DNA of 64,000 bases from an uncultured Sphingomonas sp. (GTDB taxonomy: Bacteria > Pseudomonadota > Alphaproteobacteria > Sphingomonadales > Sphingomonadaceae), in the NCBI RefSeq assembly GCF_936927845.1, contig NZ_CAKZHV010000001.1, positions 1-64,000 on the forward strand, written 5' to 3'. This document shows positions 6,843 to 16,200 of this stretch, piece by piece (position 1 is the stretch's first letter; every line of letters starts with the position of its first letter). The notes beneath the pieces were generated by a model that saw nothing but the letters and a program-made list of their open reading frames with translations, did no database searches and was not told where the DNA came from. The position numbers were made by a program, and so were the translations under genes.

Positions 6843-8732
6843 TCACGCGGCGGTGCCGAACAACGCCGCCGCACCGGTCAGCACGGTCGGTGCGGTAAGG
6901 GCGCGGTCAAGGTAGAGGTTGCGCGCCTCGCAGCTCGTTTCCGCGACCAGCAGGCAGGCGTGGCAGGCGGCCCCGCTCAGCGCGCGCTCGTCGGCGTGGG
7001 TGTCGGGGTTGTGCTCGGCGCAGATCGGATCGCCCGAGCAGAGCGCCAGCCGGTCGAGCGCGCGCTCGATGATCGCGCCCAGCCGCGGCAGCACCGCGAT
7101 CAGCCCGCCCAATGTGCCCTGCGCGCCGGTCGAGGCGGTGTAGAGCAGCAGGCCGAAGCGTTCGCCCTCCTCGTCGACGATGGCGTAAAGCCGCTCCTTC
7201 AGCGCGGTCGCGGGATAGCCGCAGTCGAGCGCGATCTCGTTCATCAGCGCGTGGCTGAAGCCGTGGATCGCGTAATAGGCCAGTCGCGGGAAGTGCAGCT
7301 TGTCGCCGAACGGCTGGTTGGCACGCCAGCGTTCCCACCCGCTGTACAGCGCCTCGCCGCGCGCCAGCACCGCGGGCCGCGCGAGCCAGTCGCGGATCGC
7401 CTGCGCCGAGAAGCGCAGGAACAGCCCCTCGCCGAGCTGCTCGGCGGCGGGTAGCCACTCCAGCTCGGTGGCGAGCGCGGCGCCTTCGACCGCGATGTGC
7501 AATTCCTCCAGGTCGCCGTCGATCGCGGTCGGCGCGGCCTCGAAGCGGGTGAAGCCGTACAGGCAGGCGACCTCGCGCAAGCGGTGAACCGCGACCACGG
7601 CTTCGATCGGGGCGAGCCGCGCGCGTGCCGCGTCCCCGTTGCTGCCGTCCCAGTCGGCGCGACGCAGCGTCCGCGCATGCAACCGCGCGTCGGGCGCGTC
7701 GGACCCGATCACGTCGAGCCCGGAGGCGAGCAGGTCGAACTCCGCCGCCTTGGGCGCGCGCGCCAGCGCCTGGCGACCGGCCACGCGTACCTGCGCGACG
7801 CGCGCGACCACGTCGGCGTCGCTCCAGCCATCGAACGCGGCGCGCAGGATGGGGTTGGCGCGGCGCGCCAGTCCCATCTCGACCACCGTTTCGACCCAAT
7901 CGATCGCGTCGAGATGTTCCTCCACCAGCGCGGTCAGATCATCCTCGGCCGCGGGCAACGAGATGACGGTCAGCACTTGCGGGAAATAGGCGTTGGTCGC
8001 GGTGCGGCTGAGGAAGCGCAGATTCTCGCGGCACCCGTCGGGCTCGTCGCTGCGCAGCCACGGTCGCCGGCCGCGACACGCACCCAGGATGCCGCTCGCC
8101 TGCGCGTCCTTCAGCGACAGCGACGCGCCACAGCCGCATACGACGCGGGTCGACGCCGGATCGCCCGAGGTGCCACGTTCCTCCAGCCAGAGCGGCTGCA
8201 CGCAGCGCTCCTCCGCGCCGATATGAACGGTGTAGCCCCAATCGATGTCCTGGAGATGCCCCTTGCGACAGCCCGCGACGAAGCGGATCGGGGTCACGGC
8301 GACGCGGCGCCCGTCGTCGTCGACGAAGTCGGCGCGACCGCGCGGGTCTAGATCGCGCCAGCGCACCAGCCGGCGGCGGCGCACCTCGCCCGCTTCCTCC
8401 GCATCGCGCGCGACGAACCAGGCGGGAAAGATCCGCGCTTCGACGCCCGGCGGCTCGCTCGCGCCGCTCTCGCGTCGCGCATCGTCGTGGACGGGCGGGG
8501 TGCGCAGGCCGAGCCGCTGATCCTCGCCGAGCCGGCCGTTGCCGCGAAGCAGCGTTTCGAGCACCGCGACCGCGCGCGGTTCGACGATCGGTCGCCAGCT
8601 GCCCGCCTCGCGCATGTGCCACAGGTCGAGCCCGCCGATCACGACCGAGCGCGTCGGCAGGTCGACCATCGCACCGGGGCCAAAGCCGATGATGAGCTGC
8701 GATGCGCGCAGCGTGACGGGTTTGGCGCTCAA
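6843..8732 (-). CDS. drmB: DISARM protein DrmB (DUF1998)
   Basis: DrmB is a core DISARM subunit that acts with the helicase DrmA on incoming phage DNA. The 629-aa protein begins RASQLIIGFGPGAMVDLP, the characteristic DrmB N-terminus. Cys/His clusters follow: CRKGHLQDIDW, then CGCGASLSL, and near the C-terminus CSGDPICAEH plus GAACHACLLVAETSCEARN, the DUF1998 zinc-binding signature. The ATG at 8732 overlaps the drmA stop by 4 bp, so the two are translationally coupled as a DrmAB pair. It is the last gene of the DISARM operon; 238 bp later cse1 of Cascade begins on the same strand. Confidence 0.95.
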   Translation of the reverse strand: MSAKPVTLRASQLIIGFGPGAMVDLPTRSVVIGGLDLWHMREAGSWRPIVEPRAVAVLETLLRGNGRLGEDQRLGLRTPPVHDDARRESGASEPPGVEARIFPAWFVARDAEEAGEVRRRRLVRWRDLDPRGRADFVDDDGRRVAVTPIRFVAGCRKGHLQDIDWGYTVHIGAEERCVQPLWLEERGTSGDPASTRVVCGCGASLSLKDAQASGILGACRGRRPWLRSDEPDGCRENLRFLSRTATNAYFPQVLTVISLPAAEDDLTALVEEHLDAIDWVETVVEMGLARRANPILRAAFDGWSDADVVARVAQVRVAGRQALARAPKAAEFDLLASGLDVIGSDAPDARLHARTLRRADWDGSNGDAARARLAPIEAVVAVHRLREVACLYGFTRFEAAPTAIDGDLEELHIAVEGAALATELEWLPAAEQLGEGLFLRFSAQAIRDWLARPAVLARGEALYSGWERWRANQPFGDKLHFPRLAYYAIHGFSHALMNEIALDCGYPATALKERLYAIVDEEGERFGLLLYTASTGAQGTLGGLIAVLPRLGAIIERALDRLALCSGDPICAEHNPDTHADERALSGAACHACLLVAETSCEARNLYLDRALTAPTVLTGAAALFGTAA

Positions 8733-11700
8733 CTCATGTCTCCTGCACCGCTGACGCGCTCGCCCGCCGGGCCGCGCGGCTTGATCAGCACGCTCGCCTC
8801 GACGTCGCGCATGCTCCAGCCGGCCTGGAAGCGCTGCTGCGCGGGCGGCAGATTGACGATCACCGGGTCGAGCGGCGGGTAGAGCAGGCGCTGCGGGCGA
8901 TCCTCGTAGGAGAAGCGGCCCCCCGCCGCGGTCTGTTCGGCGGCGATCGTGACCCAGTCGTCGAGCAGTTGCGCGATCGTCTCAGCAAGGCGCGCGCGAC
9001 CACCCTCGATCGTCGCGGGCGCACGCTCGACCAGGTGGCGGATCACCGCGGCGCGCGTCTCGGGCGCCTGCCCCAGCGCGTCGACCGCGCCCGACGGCGT
9101 CAGCGTCGGATCGAGGTGGCGCGCGATCGCCACCACCACTGCGGCAAGCGCGCGGTCGAGCGCGCGCGGCGACCAGGGCGTGACGCTGGTCGCCTCGACC
9201 GAGCGATAGAAGGTGTCGTGGAAGTGGCGGAACTGCTCGAAATGCATCCGGTCGCGCGGGCGATGGACGTTGAGCACGACGACGACCAGGCCGGGGCGCT
9301 CCGCGCTGCGCCCAACGCGGCTGGTCGCCTGGATATATTCGGCCGCGGTCTTCGGCTGTCCCTGCACCAGCATCAGCCCGAGCCGGTCGATGTCGAGCCC
9401 AACCGAAATCATGTTGGTGGCGAGCGCGACATCGACCGGCTCGTCGCCGCCCACGCTGCCCGCGACCGCCGCGCCGAACCGCGCCTCCAGCCGCCGCTTC
9501 GCCGCCGCGACCTGATCGGTCGACACGCGCGAGGTGAGCTCGACCGGCTCGCCGAGCGCGCGGTCGCCGAACGGTTGGTCGGCGGGCTCGGCGCGGCGGC
9601 GACGCGTGCCGTAATGCGCCAGCCGGTTGGCGACCTCGTCCTCCACGATGCGGCGCGCGCCGCCCAGTTCGCGCAGCGCGTTGAAAAAGCACAAGGCGGT
9701 CAGGTACGCGTCGGTGTCGCCCTCGTTCGCGCCGTTATCCTCCTGCGTGAGCCCCTGCGCCCCACCCAGCAGCGTGACGAGCGCCTGGAGGAACACCAAT
9801 TTGGGCCCGCGCCCCGCCGCCGCAATCCCGACGTACCAGCGCGCCGGGTCGGCGTCGCTCTCCGCCCGCGTCAGCGCGAAGAAACTGTCGCGGCGGTCGA
9901 TGCCCGGCGGTGGAAAGATGCGCGTGTCGGCACGGTCGAACAGGCTCGCGATCTGGTCGCGCGCGCGGCGCACGGTGGCGGTCGAGGCGACGATCTTGGG
10001 GCGCACCCGCTGCCCGCCGCCGTGCCGCGTCGCGAGCGCGTCGATTGCGGCCTCGTACAAGCCCGCGATCGTGCCGAGCGGCCCTGAGATCAGGTGTAAT
10101 TCGTCCTGAATGACGAGGTCGGGCGGCGCGAGCCGGTGCCCCTCGTCCAGGGGACGCCCGACCCCCGGTTCGGCCGCGCCGTAGAAGCCGGTCGCGTCGG
10201 CGCGGTCGACGTGGCCGAAGAACGCGCCTGCCTGGCCACTCCACGGCAATGCCGCGAACTTGTCGACCGTGGCGATCAGGAATGCGGGCAGGCGGCGGTA
10301 GATCGCCTCGTCGACGGTGACGATCGGCAGCGCACGGTCGCCCGTGAACGCGCAGGCGGGGTTGACGCAGCGCAGCTCCAGGTTGGTCGGCGCGTCGGCG
10401 TTCGGCACGCAGGCGAAGCTCTGGGGCGTAAAGGCGGTGCCGCACCACGGACACGCCTTGATCGGCGCGGGTGCGCGGCTGTCGCGTCCGCTGGTATAGG
10501 CGCGCACGCGGCGTACCGCGGTGCCCTCGCTCTTGTCGCCGCGCCGGCCGAGCCGGTTGGGGCTCGCGTCCGATCCGACCCACAGTCCGATCTCGATTGG
10601 CCAGTCGCCGAGCATCGGACGGCCGTTCGCATCCTGGTAATCGGGCCCGGTGCGCAGCAGCTCGAGCGCACACACCAGCCCGGCAGCGCGGCCGAGTTGA
10701 TCGAGCGTCAACAGCCGCAGCGTGTAGCGCATGATCACCGCCACGCCCGCGCCGAGCAGCCCCGCTGCCCCCAGCCGCCGAAACGCGATGGTGAAGGCGG
10801 CGAGTCCCAGATACGCCTCGGTCTTGCCGCCGCCAGTCGGGAAGAACAGCAGATCGGCGATCTCGCGATCGGCGTGGCGCGGATCGGCCATGCCCGACAC
10901 ATTGAGCAGGATAAAGGCGAGCTGGAACGGGCGCCACGATGGCTCCGTATCGGTGGGGCGACGCGCGCGGGTCGCGTCCGCAACGGCGCGGTTGGCGATC
11001 TCGAACGCGGTGCGTACGCGTGCATCGTCGGTGACCAGCGCGATCCCCGCGGCGATCCGCGCGCGCGCCTCGGCCTGTGCGGCGATAAGCGCCTCCGCGG
11101 TACGCACGCGCTGCGGCGCCTCCGCGATGTCGGGCGCGGCCGCGCCGGCGGCTTGCGCGCTCGACCAGTCGGCATAGGTCGCGACCAGCGGCGCGAGCGC
11201 GCTGCGCAGTCCTGCCGCATCGTCGTGGGCGAGTGCGGCGAGGCGATCCATCGCGAACGTCGCACCGGGCACCGCGGCGGCGACCGTACGCTCCACCGCG
11301 GCGCGCGGCAGATGCGTGGTGTGGATGCGGCGCACGACTCCATCGGCGTCCACCTGGTGCGTCGCCGCGCAGCCGAGCCCGGCGGCGTAGGAGGCGGCGT
11401 CGCGGTAATGGAGATCGGCGAGCTGATCATCCCAATCGTCGCGCGCGACCCGCGACAGATCGGCCTGCGCGACGAACCCCGCGGCGCAGGTGAGGTCGAG
11501 CCGAACCTGATAGGCGTAGGCGAGGTCGCGGTAGCGCGACGGCGGCTCCGAGCGCTTGTTGACGACGAACACGGTGACGACCTGCACCGCGCGCACCGCT
11601 CCGCTCGCCAGCGTCAACGCGAACGGCCGCGCGCGCACCGCCAGCTCGAGCCCGCCACCGCCGCGCGCCGTCGCGCCCGATCCAGGCAGCGCGACGCGCG

Positions 11701-12223
11701 CGATCCCCGCTTCGGCAGCTGGCAGCGCGAGCGTCAGCGTGCAGCGACGTGGCACGCGCCGCCAGCTGATGGACGCGTCACGCTGGTCGCCGCCCGCCTC
11801 CAGCAGCTCGGGCGGCAGCGGCGGTTCGGGCACGTAATCGCCCCAGCCGACCTCCACCTCCAGCGCACGCACGTCGGGGTCGATCATCGTTGCCAGGCCG
11901 ATCGCACTCGGTAGGAAGCGGCGGCGCGCGGCGGGGGCCTCCCCTCCCTCCTCGTCGAGCGCGCCCGCCGCGCCCGCGACGCTCCACGCGTCGATCTCAG
12001 GCAGAAATGCGTCGACCTCGTCGGTGTCCGCATCGGCCGGAAAGGCGGGCTCGTGCGTCAGCTCGCCCGACGGCGCGATGAAGCCCGACAGGTACCAGCG
12101 CGCCGGGCTCTCGCCGGGCGGCAACCGCTCGCACGCGAGGTCGGCGTCCTCCGCCTCGGACGGCCCGATCAGGTTGCGGCGCAGGCGGTGCACCAGCTCG
12201 GTACGCACGGTCGCGGCGCTCAT
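8729..12223 (-). CDS. drmA: DISARM helicase DrmA
   Basis: DrmA is the SF2 helicase core of DISARM and forms a complex with DrmB. The 1164-aa protein carries Walker A FFPTGGGKTEAYLGLA (near residue 460), Walker B as IQDELHLISGPLG (near 705), STATVRRA (motif III) and ATNMISVGLDIDRLGL followed by IQATSRVGR (motifs V and VI, near 960). The DELH form and the F-P-T-G-G-G-K-T-E Walker A are typical of DrmA. The start chosen is ATG 12223, which overlaps the drmMI stop in an ATGA; an in-frame extension to 12340 lies inside drmMI and is compositionally spurious. Confidence 0.95.
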   Translation of the reverse strand: MSAATVRTELVHRLRRNLIGPSEAEDADLACERLPPGESPARWYLSGFIAPSGELTHEPAFPADADTDEVDAFLPEIDAWSVAGAAGALDEEGGEAPAARRRFLPSAIGLATMIDPDVRALEVEVGWGDYVPEPPLPPELLEAGGDQRDASISWRRVPRRCTLTLALPAAEAGIARVALPGSGATARGGGGLELAVRARPFALTLASGAVRAVQVVTVFVVNKRSEPPSRYRDLAYAYQVRLDLTCAAGFVAQADLSRVARDDWDDQLADLHYRDAASYAAGLGCAATHQVDADGVVRRIHTTHLPRAAVERTVAAAVPGATFAMDRLAALAHDDAAGLRSALAPLVATYADWSSAQAAGAAAPDIAEAPQRVRTAEALIAAQAEARARIAAGIALVTDDARVRTAFEIANRAVADATRARRPTDTEPSWRPFQLAFILLNVSGMADPRHADREIADLLFFPTGGGKTEAYLGLAAFTIAFRRLGAAGLLGAGVAVIMRYTLRLLTLDQLGRAAGLVCALELLRTGPDYQDANGRPMLGDWPIEIGLWVGSDASPNRLGRRGDKSEGTAVRRVRAYTSGRDSRAPAPIKACPWCGTAFTPQSFACVPNADAPTNLELRCVNPACAFTGDRALPIVTVDEAIYRRLPAFLIATVDKFAALPWSGQAGAFFGHVDRADATGFYGAAEPGVGRPLDEGHRLAPPDLVIQDELHLISGPLGTIAGLYEAAIDALATRHGGGQRVRPKIVASTATVRRARDQIASLFDRADTRIFPPPGIDRRDSFFALTRAESDADPARWYVGIAAAGRGPKLVFLQALVTLLGGAQGLTQEDNGANEGDTDAYLTALCFFNALRELGGARRIVEDEVANRLAHYGTRRRRAEPADQPFGDRALGEPVELTSRVSTDQVAAAKRRLEARFGAAVAGSVGGDEPVDVALATNMISVGLDIDRLGLMLVQGQPKTAAEYIQATSRVGRSAERPGLVVVVLNVHRPRDRMHFEQFRHFHDTFYRSVEATSVTPWSPRALDRALAAVVVAIARHLDPTLTPSGAVDALGQAPETRAAVIRHLVERAPATIEGGRARLAETIAQLLDDWVTIAAEQTAAGGRFSYEDRPQRLLYPPLDPVIVNLPPAQQRFQAGWSMRDVEASVLIKPRGPAGERVSGAGDMS

Positions 12224-15200
12224 TGCATTTGCTCCATGCGCGCGCGTTCCTCGTTCAAGCGCAGCAGCCGCGCGAGCACGGCGTCGCGAAAGGGCGCGGG
12301 CCAGAACAGCCGGCGCTGATAGCGGTGATCGTCCTCGCACCCGGCATCGAGGAACGCCGGCGCGGCAGCCTCGGCGAGGTCGTGCCAGCCGTAGGCGGCG
12401 AGCACCGCGCGGTCCATCTCGTCGTGCAGCGTGCGCAGCGCCGCGATGTCGTCCCCGCGGTGGAAGCGATTGTAGGTCGGCGTCATGCCCTGGTTCCGCG
12501 CCACCATCAACGCGGCGCGCGCGTCATGGTAGCGCTGCCCCGCCTGCTCCAGCGCGGGTGCATCGGCATAGTCGGGTGGCAGCGGGAAGGTCTCGAAGCA
12601 GTCGGACGGGGTGTAGCGGAGGTCGTCTTTCATCGACGACGCGAAAAAGCGCGCCCAGACTTCGTGCACGCGCGATTGCAGCGTTGCAAAGGCAGCGTCG
12701 GAGGAAAGTGCGAAAACAGCCAAGGTTTTACCGAGGCAAAAATCCTTGCTTACTTTGGCAAAGGCGATGTGAGGCGCGGCGCCGCGGTTGACGACGAGAC
12801 AATGACCGCGGGGCAATTCGCCAAGCGCGTTTGTAAGGTTTTTGGCGGAAACGCCAAACTGCCACCACATCTGCTTGCGACGGCGATCGACACCATTGTC
12901 GCCTAGCCGGTCTCGCTCCGGCTTCACCTTATGCTCGACAATGGAAAGCAAGGCGGGCCAGTCTGCTGCAACACTGTCGGCGAAATCGGGTGCGGCGATA
13001 CCACTGCATTGTTCTCGTTCTTGCTCGGCTCTCGACAGCGATGCCCAATGAGCCCGGCAGGCGCGACGTAGCGGGCGGTTTCCAAAATCGATGGTGAAGC
13101 GATGTGGCGAATGAACCGGGGAATTGTTTACTTCTTCGCCCCCCAGATAGGGTCGGATAACTGCAGCGTTGCGTGGATTCTCATCAATTAGCGTCATCAT
13201 CGCGGCGATCGAGGACACTTGGTCCTTGGCTGCTTTCGCATCATCAAAGGTGAAGCCCATTCCGTAGAGCTCGTAACCCGCGAACGCCGTCCCCGCGTTC
13301 GCGCGCAGCGCAGCAGGCGACGCATCCAGCTCTCCCTCCATCAGATATGCCGAGATCCGTCGCACCGGTCGCCCGTCGAGCACCGGCACCGCGTCGCCCG
13401 CGTGCTCGCCGCGCTGTACGAACACCTGCGCGACGACGACGGCCGCATCGCCCTCCCATTGATGGCGGCTGACCGCGCGCGTGATCGTGCCGCCGTCGGC
13501 GAGGATGCGGGCAAGCCCCGTCTCGCGCGTATCGCCCTGGCGGATCGTGTTGGTCGCGATCAGCCCGAACGCGCCGCCGCGGCGCAGCAGTCTGAATGCA
13601 CGACGAAAGAAGTGCGCGCACAGATCGGCGTTACCGTGCGCGCCCGCGTGCAGCGTCTTGAGCCAGTCCGGGTAGGCAGCGGCATGACCCGCGGCGATGG
13701 TGTTCTTGCCCGCGAACGGGGGATTGCCGACGATCGCGTCGAACCCCGGATTGGGGCGGCTGAACACGTCCTCGAACTCCAGCTCCCAGTGGAAGCTCGC
13801 GATGCCGATCGGGGTGCTGCCGAGCGCCGCCTGCCACGCCTCCAGCCGCGCCCAACTCGCGTCATTGGGTGCGAGCACGCATTGCTGCACCTCGGCTAGC
13901 CGCGCGTCGCGGTCGCGCTTGCTCGTGCCCGCGAAAAAGGCGTGGAGCACCGCGTCGGCGACCAGATGCGCGCGCCGCAGCGCGGTTGCGGCGGCGCGGT
14001 GGCGGCGTTCCTGCGCGGCATAAGGCGCGATCTCCGCCTCCACCCGCATCAACCGGCGCAGCTCGGCCGCGGCGTCGATGCCGTCGCGCACGATCGCCTC
14101 GACGAAGCCATGCTGCTGCGACACCTTGTCCCAGGTCACCGCGACGATCTTCGGATTGGGCAAGCCGACCAGGCTGTCACCCGCGCGCAGCACGCCGTCG
14201 AGAAAGGTGAATTCGTGCGCGCTCGCCAGCGTTTCGAGCCACAACGACAATTTGGCGAGGTCGATCGCGAGCGGGTTGCGATCGACGCCGCGCAGGCAAT
14301 GCTGCGCGACCAGCCGCTTGGCATGCAGCAGCTCGTCCTCGTCCGCCGGGATCGTCGGGCGCTGCGCCGGCCAGCGTGCCCAGGCGGTGACCAGCCGCTC
14401 GCCCAATTGCCGGCACGCCTCGACCAGGAACGCGCCCGATCCGGCGGCGGGATCGCAGACCTTCAGGTCGAGCACGTCCGCCGCGCGCGCATCGGGGCCG
14501 ATCCGCGCGAACGCGGGGGCGAGCGCGTGGGTGACGATCGGCTGCGTCAAGGCACGCGGGGTGTAATGGCTGCCGGTGCGACGGCGCTCGTCGGTGGGCT
14601 GCAGCACCGGCGTACCGGTGGGCACGGGCGTGCGGCGCGGGCAGGCGCGCAGATCGGCGATAGTCGAAAGTGCGGCGGCGACCGCATCCGCGCCTTCGGC
14701 CGCGCGCAAGGCTTGCGCGACCGCGGCCGGGAACGCGCCGCGCCCGGTCCACGCCTTCAGCAGCTTCTCGCGCTCGCCCGGTTTCGTCTGTGCCAGGGCG
14801 ACCAGATCGACCCAGACGGGGACGCGATTGTCCTTGCCCGCGCGGATCGCGAGCATCGGCGCATCCGCGCACATGGCGGTGAAACCCATCACCGTTTCAT
14901 AGACCGCACCGATCTGCTCGACGCTGAGCGCCCGGTACGCGACGCGCTCCCCGCCGAGCATCAGCAGATTGTCGAGCACGCGCAGCACGCAGCCGTCGCT
15001 GACCGGCAACACCTGCTCGAGCTCGTCCGGCTCGTCGCGCCCGAGCAGAAAGGGAAAGGCATGCTCACTGAACAAGGTGCCGCCGCGCGCCTGCATGAAC
15101 CCCGATGCGTGCCCACGATCGACCAGCCGGAACAACGCCAGCAGCCGACCCCAGGCACCGCGCCGGTCGTCGATCGTGTCGGGGTAGAGCGCCGCATCGT

Positions 15201-16200
15201 CGCGCAGCCGCAGGTGCAGCCCGCCGAGCGCATATCCCTGCTCGTACAGTGACGCCGCAGCACCGCCCGCCGCCGACGGCATCAGCCCGCGATCCTCGGC
15301 GTAGAGGATGAAGATCAGCCGCAGCAGCACGGTCAGCACGCCCTCGTACAGATGCTGCGGCCGATGCGCGGCGAGCGCCCGGATGCGCTGCGGCGCAGCG
15401 GCATCCAATCCGCGCAGCAGTTCGTGCAGACTGGCGAGCACCTGACCTGACAGGCGCGACGATACGTCGGCCTGCGCGGCGCGGCTTTCCGCCAGGATCG
15501 AGGGCAGGCGGTGCGACGGCGGCCCGGTGAACAGCGCGTGGGCGTCGAGCAGCAGCTTCAATCCCGCCAGCATGCCGCGTCCCGCGGTCGTGGCGAGCGG
15601 TGTGAGCGGCCAGGTAATGTGCCCCGATGCTTCGCCGCGCGGTGCGACGACCAGGCGCAGCACCGGCTCGATCGCATCATGCTCATCCCCCTCGCGCGCC
15701 GATCGCCCGGTCTCGCGCGCACCGATGATCACGCCGGCGAGTACGCCGGTTTCGCGCAGCAATCGCTCGAACCGCTGCTGCGCAGTCGCTTCCCACCCCT
15801 CGAGCGCGCCGCGACGATCGAGCACCAGCGTGTCACGCTCGACGCGCACCAGCAATTGCGGCGCGCCATCCGCGTCCAGTACCGCCCAATCGGGTTCGAG
15901 CAATGTGTCCTGTTCGCTAAAGGCGAAGCGGCATGCCTCGGGCAGCATCGGCCCGTCCGGTGCCCCCGCCACCTGCCCGGCGGGCCAGCCGAGCACGTCG
16001 CGGAACAGCGGCCAGTAATCGCCTGCGCTCCGACCGCCTTTGCCCTGCGGCATCGCGTGCGCCACCGCCTCGCCATCCACCGCGCTTTGCGGCGCGGGCC
16101 ACAGCCCGATGCGCGCGAGCGCGGCGGGGGCGACGACGAGCCCGACCGGCTGGAGATAACCGATCCAGTCGTGCGCTCCGCCCGGAACCGGTCCGCTCAT
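12220..16200 (-). CDS. drmMI: DISARM class 1 DNA adenine methyltransferase DrmMI
   Basis: DrmMI methylates the host genome so that DISARM does not attack self DNA; it defines class 1 DISARM. The 1326-aa protein has SAM-binding motif I as VCDPAAGSGAFLVEACRQL (about residue 584) and catalytic motif IV as IVGNPPFAGK (about 824), i.e. the N-P-P-F of N6-adenine methylases. The C-terminal third, downstream of motif IV, should contain the target-recognition region. Within it, 12640-13260 is markedly less G+C-rich than the rest of the gene, suggesting replacement by recombination. The ATG at 16200 overlaps the drmD stop by 4 bp. Its target site cannot be read from sequence. Confidence 0.93.
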   Translation of the reverse strand: MSGPVPGGAHDWIGYLQPVGLVVAPAALARIGLWPAPQSAVDGEAVAHAMPQGKGGRSAGDYWPLFRDVLGWPAGQVAGAPDGPMLPEACRFAFSEQDTLLEPDWAVLDADGAPQLLVRVERDTLVLDRRGALEGWEATAQQRFERLLRETGVLAGVIIGARETGRSAREGDEHDAIEPVLRLVVAPRGEASGHITWPLTPLATTAGRGMLAGLKLLLDAHALFTGPPSHRLPSILAESRAAQADVSSRLSGQVLASLHELLRGLDAAAPQRIRALAAHRPQHLYEGVLTVLLRLIFILYAEDRGLMPSAAGGAAASLYEQGYALGGLHLRLRDDAALYPDTIDDRRGAWGRLLALFRLVDRGHASGFMQARGGTLFSEHAFPFLLGRDEPDELEQVLPVSDGCVLRVLDNLLMLGGERVAYRALSVEQIGAVYETVMGFTAMCADAPMLAIRAGKDNRVPVWVDLVALAQTKPGEREKLLKAWTGRGAFPAAVAQALRAAEGADAVAAALSTIADLRACPRRTPVPTGTPVLQPTDERRRTGSHYTPRALTQPIVTHALAPAFARIGPDARAADVLDLKVCDPAAGSGAFLVEACRQLGERLVTAWARWPAQRPTIPADEDELLHAKRLVAQHCLRGVDRNPLAIDLAKLSLWLETLASAHEFTFLDGVLRAGDSLVGLPNPKIVAVTWDKVSQQHGFVEAIVRDGIDAAAELRRLMRVEAEIAPYAAQERRHRAAATALRRAHLVADAVLHAFFAGTSKRDRDARLAEVQQCVLAPNDASWARLEAWQAALGSTPIGIASFHWELEFEDVFSRPNPGFDAIVGNPPFAGKNTIAAGHAAAYPDWLKTLHAGAHGNADLCAHFFRRAFRLLRRGGAFGLIATNTIRQGDTRETGLARILADGGTITRAVSRHQWEGDAAVVVAQVFVQRGEHAGDAVPVLDGRPVRRISAYLMEGELDASPAALRANAGTAFAGYELYGMGFTFDDAKAAKDQVSSIAAMMTLIDENPRNAAVIRPYLGGEEVNNSPVHSPHRFTIDFGNRPLRRACRAHWASLSRAEQEREQCSGIAAPDFADSVAADWPALLSIVEHKVKPERDRLGDNGVDRRRKQMWWQFGVSAKNLTNALGELPRGHCLVVNRGAAPHIAFAKVSKDFCLGKTLAVFALSSDAAFATLQSRVHEVWARFFASSMKDDLRYTPSDCFETFPLPPDYADAPALEQAGQRYHDARAALMVARNQGMTPTYNRFHRGDDIAALRTLHDEMDRAVLAAYGWHDLAEAAAPAFLDAGCEDDHRYQRRLFWPAPFRDAVLARLLRLNEERARMEQMQ

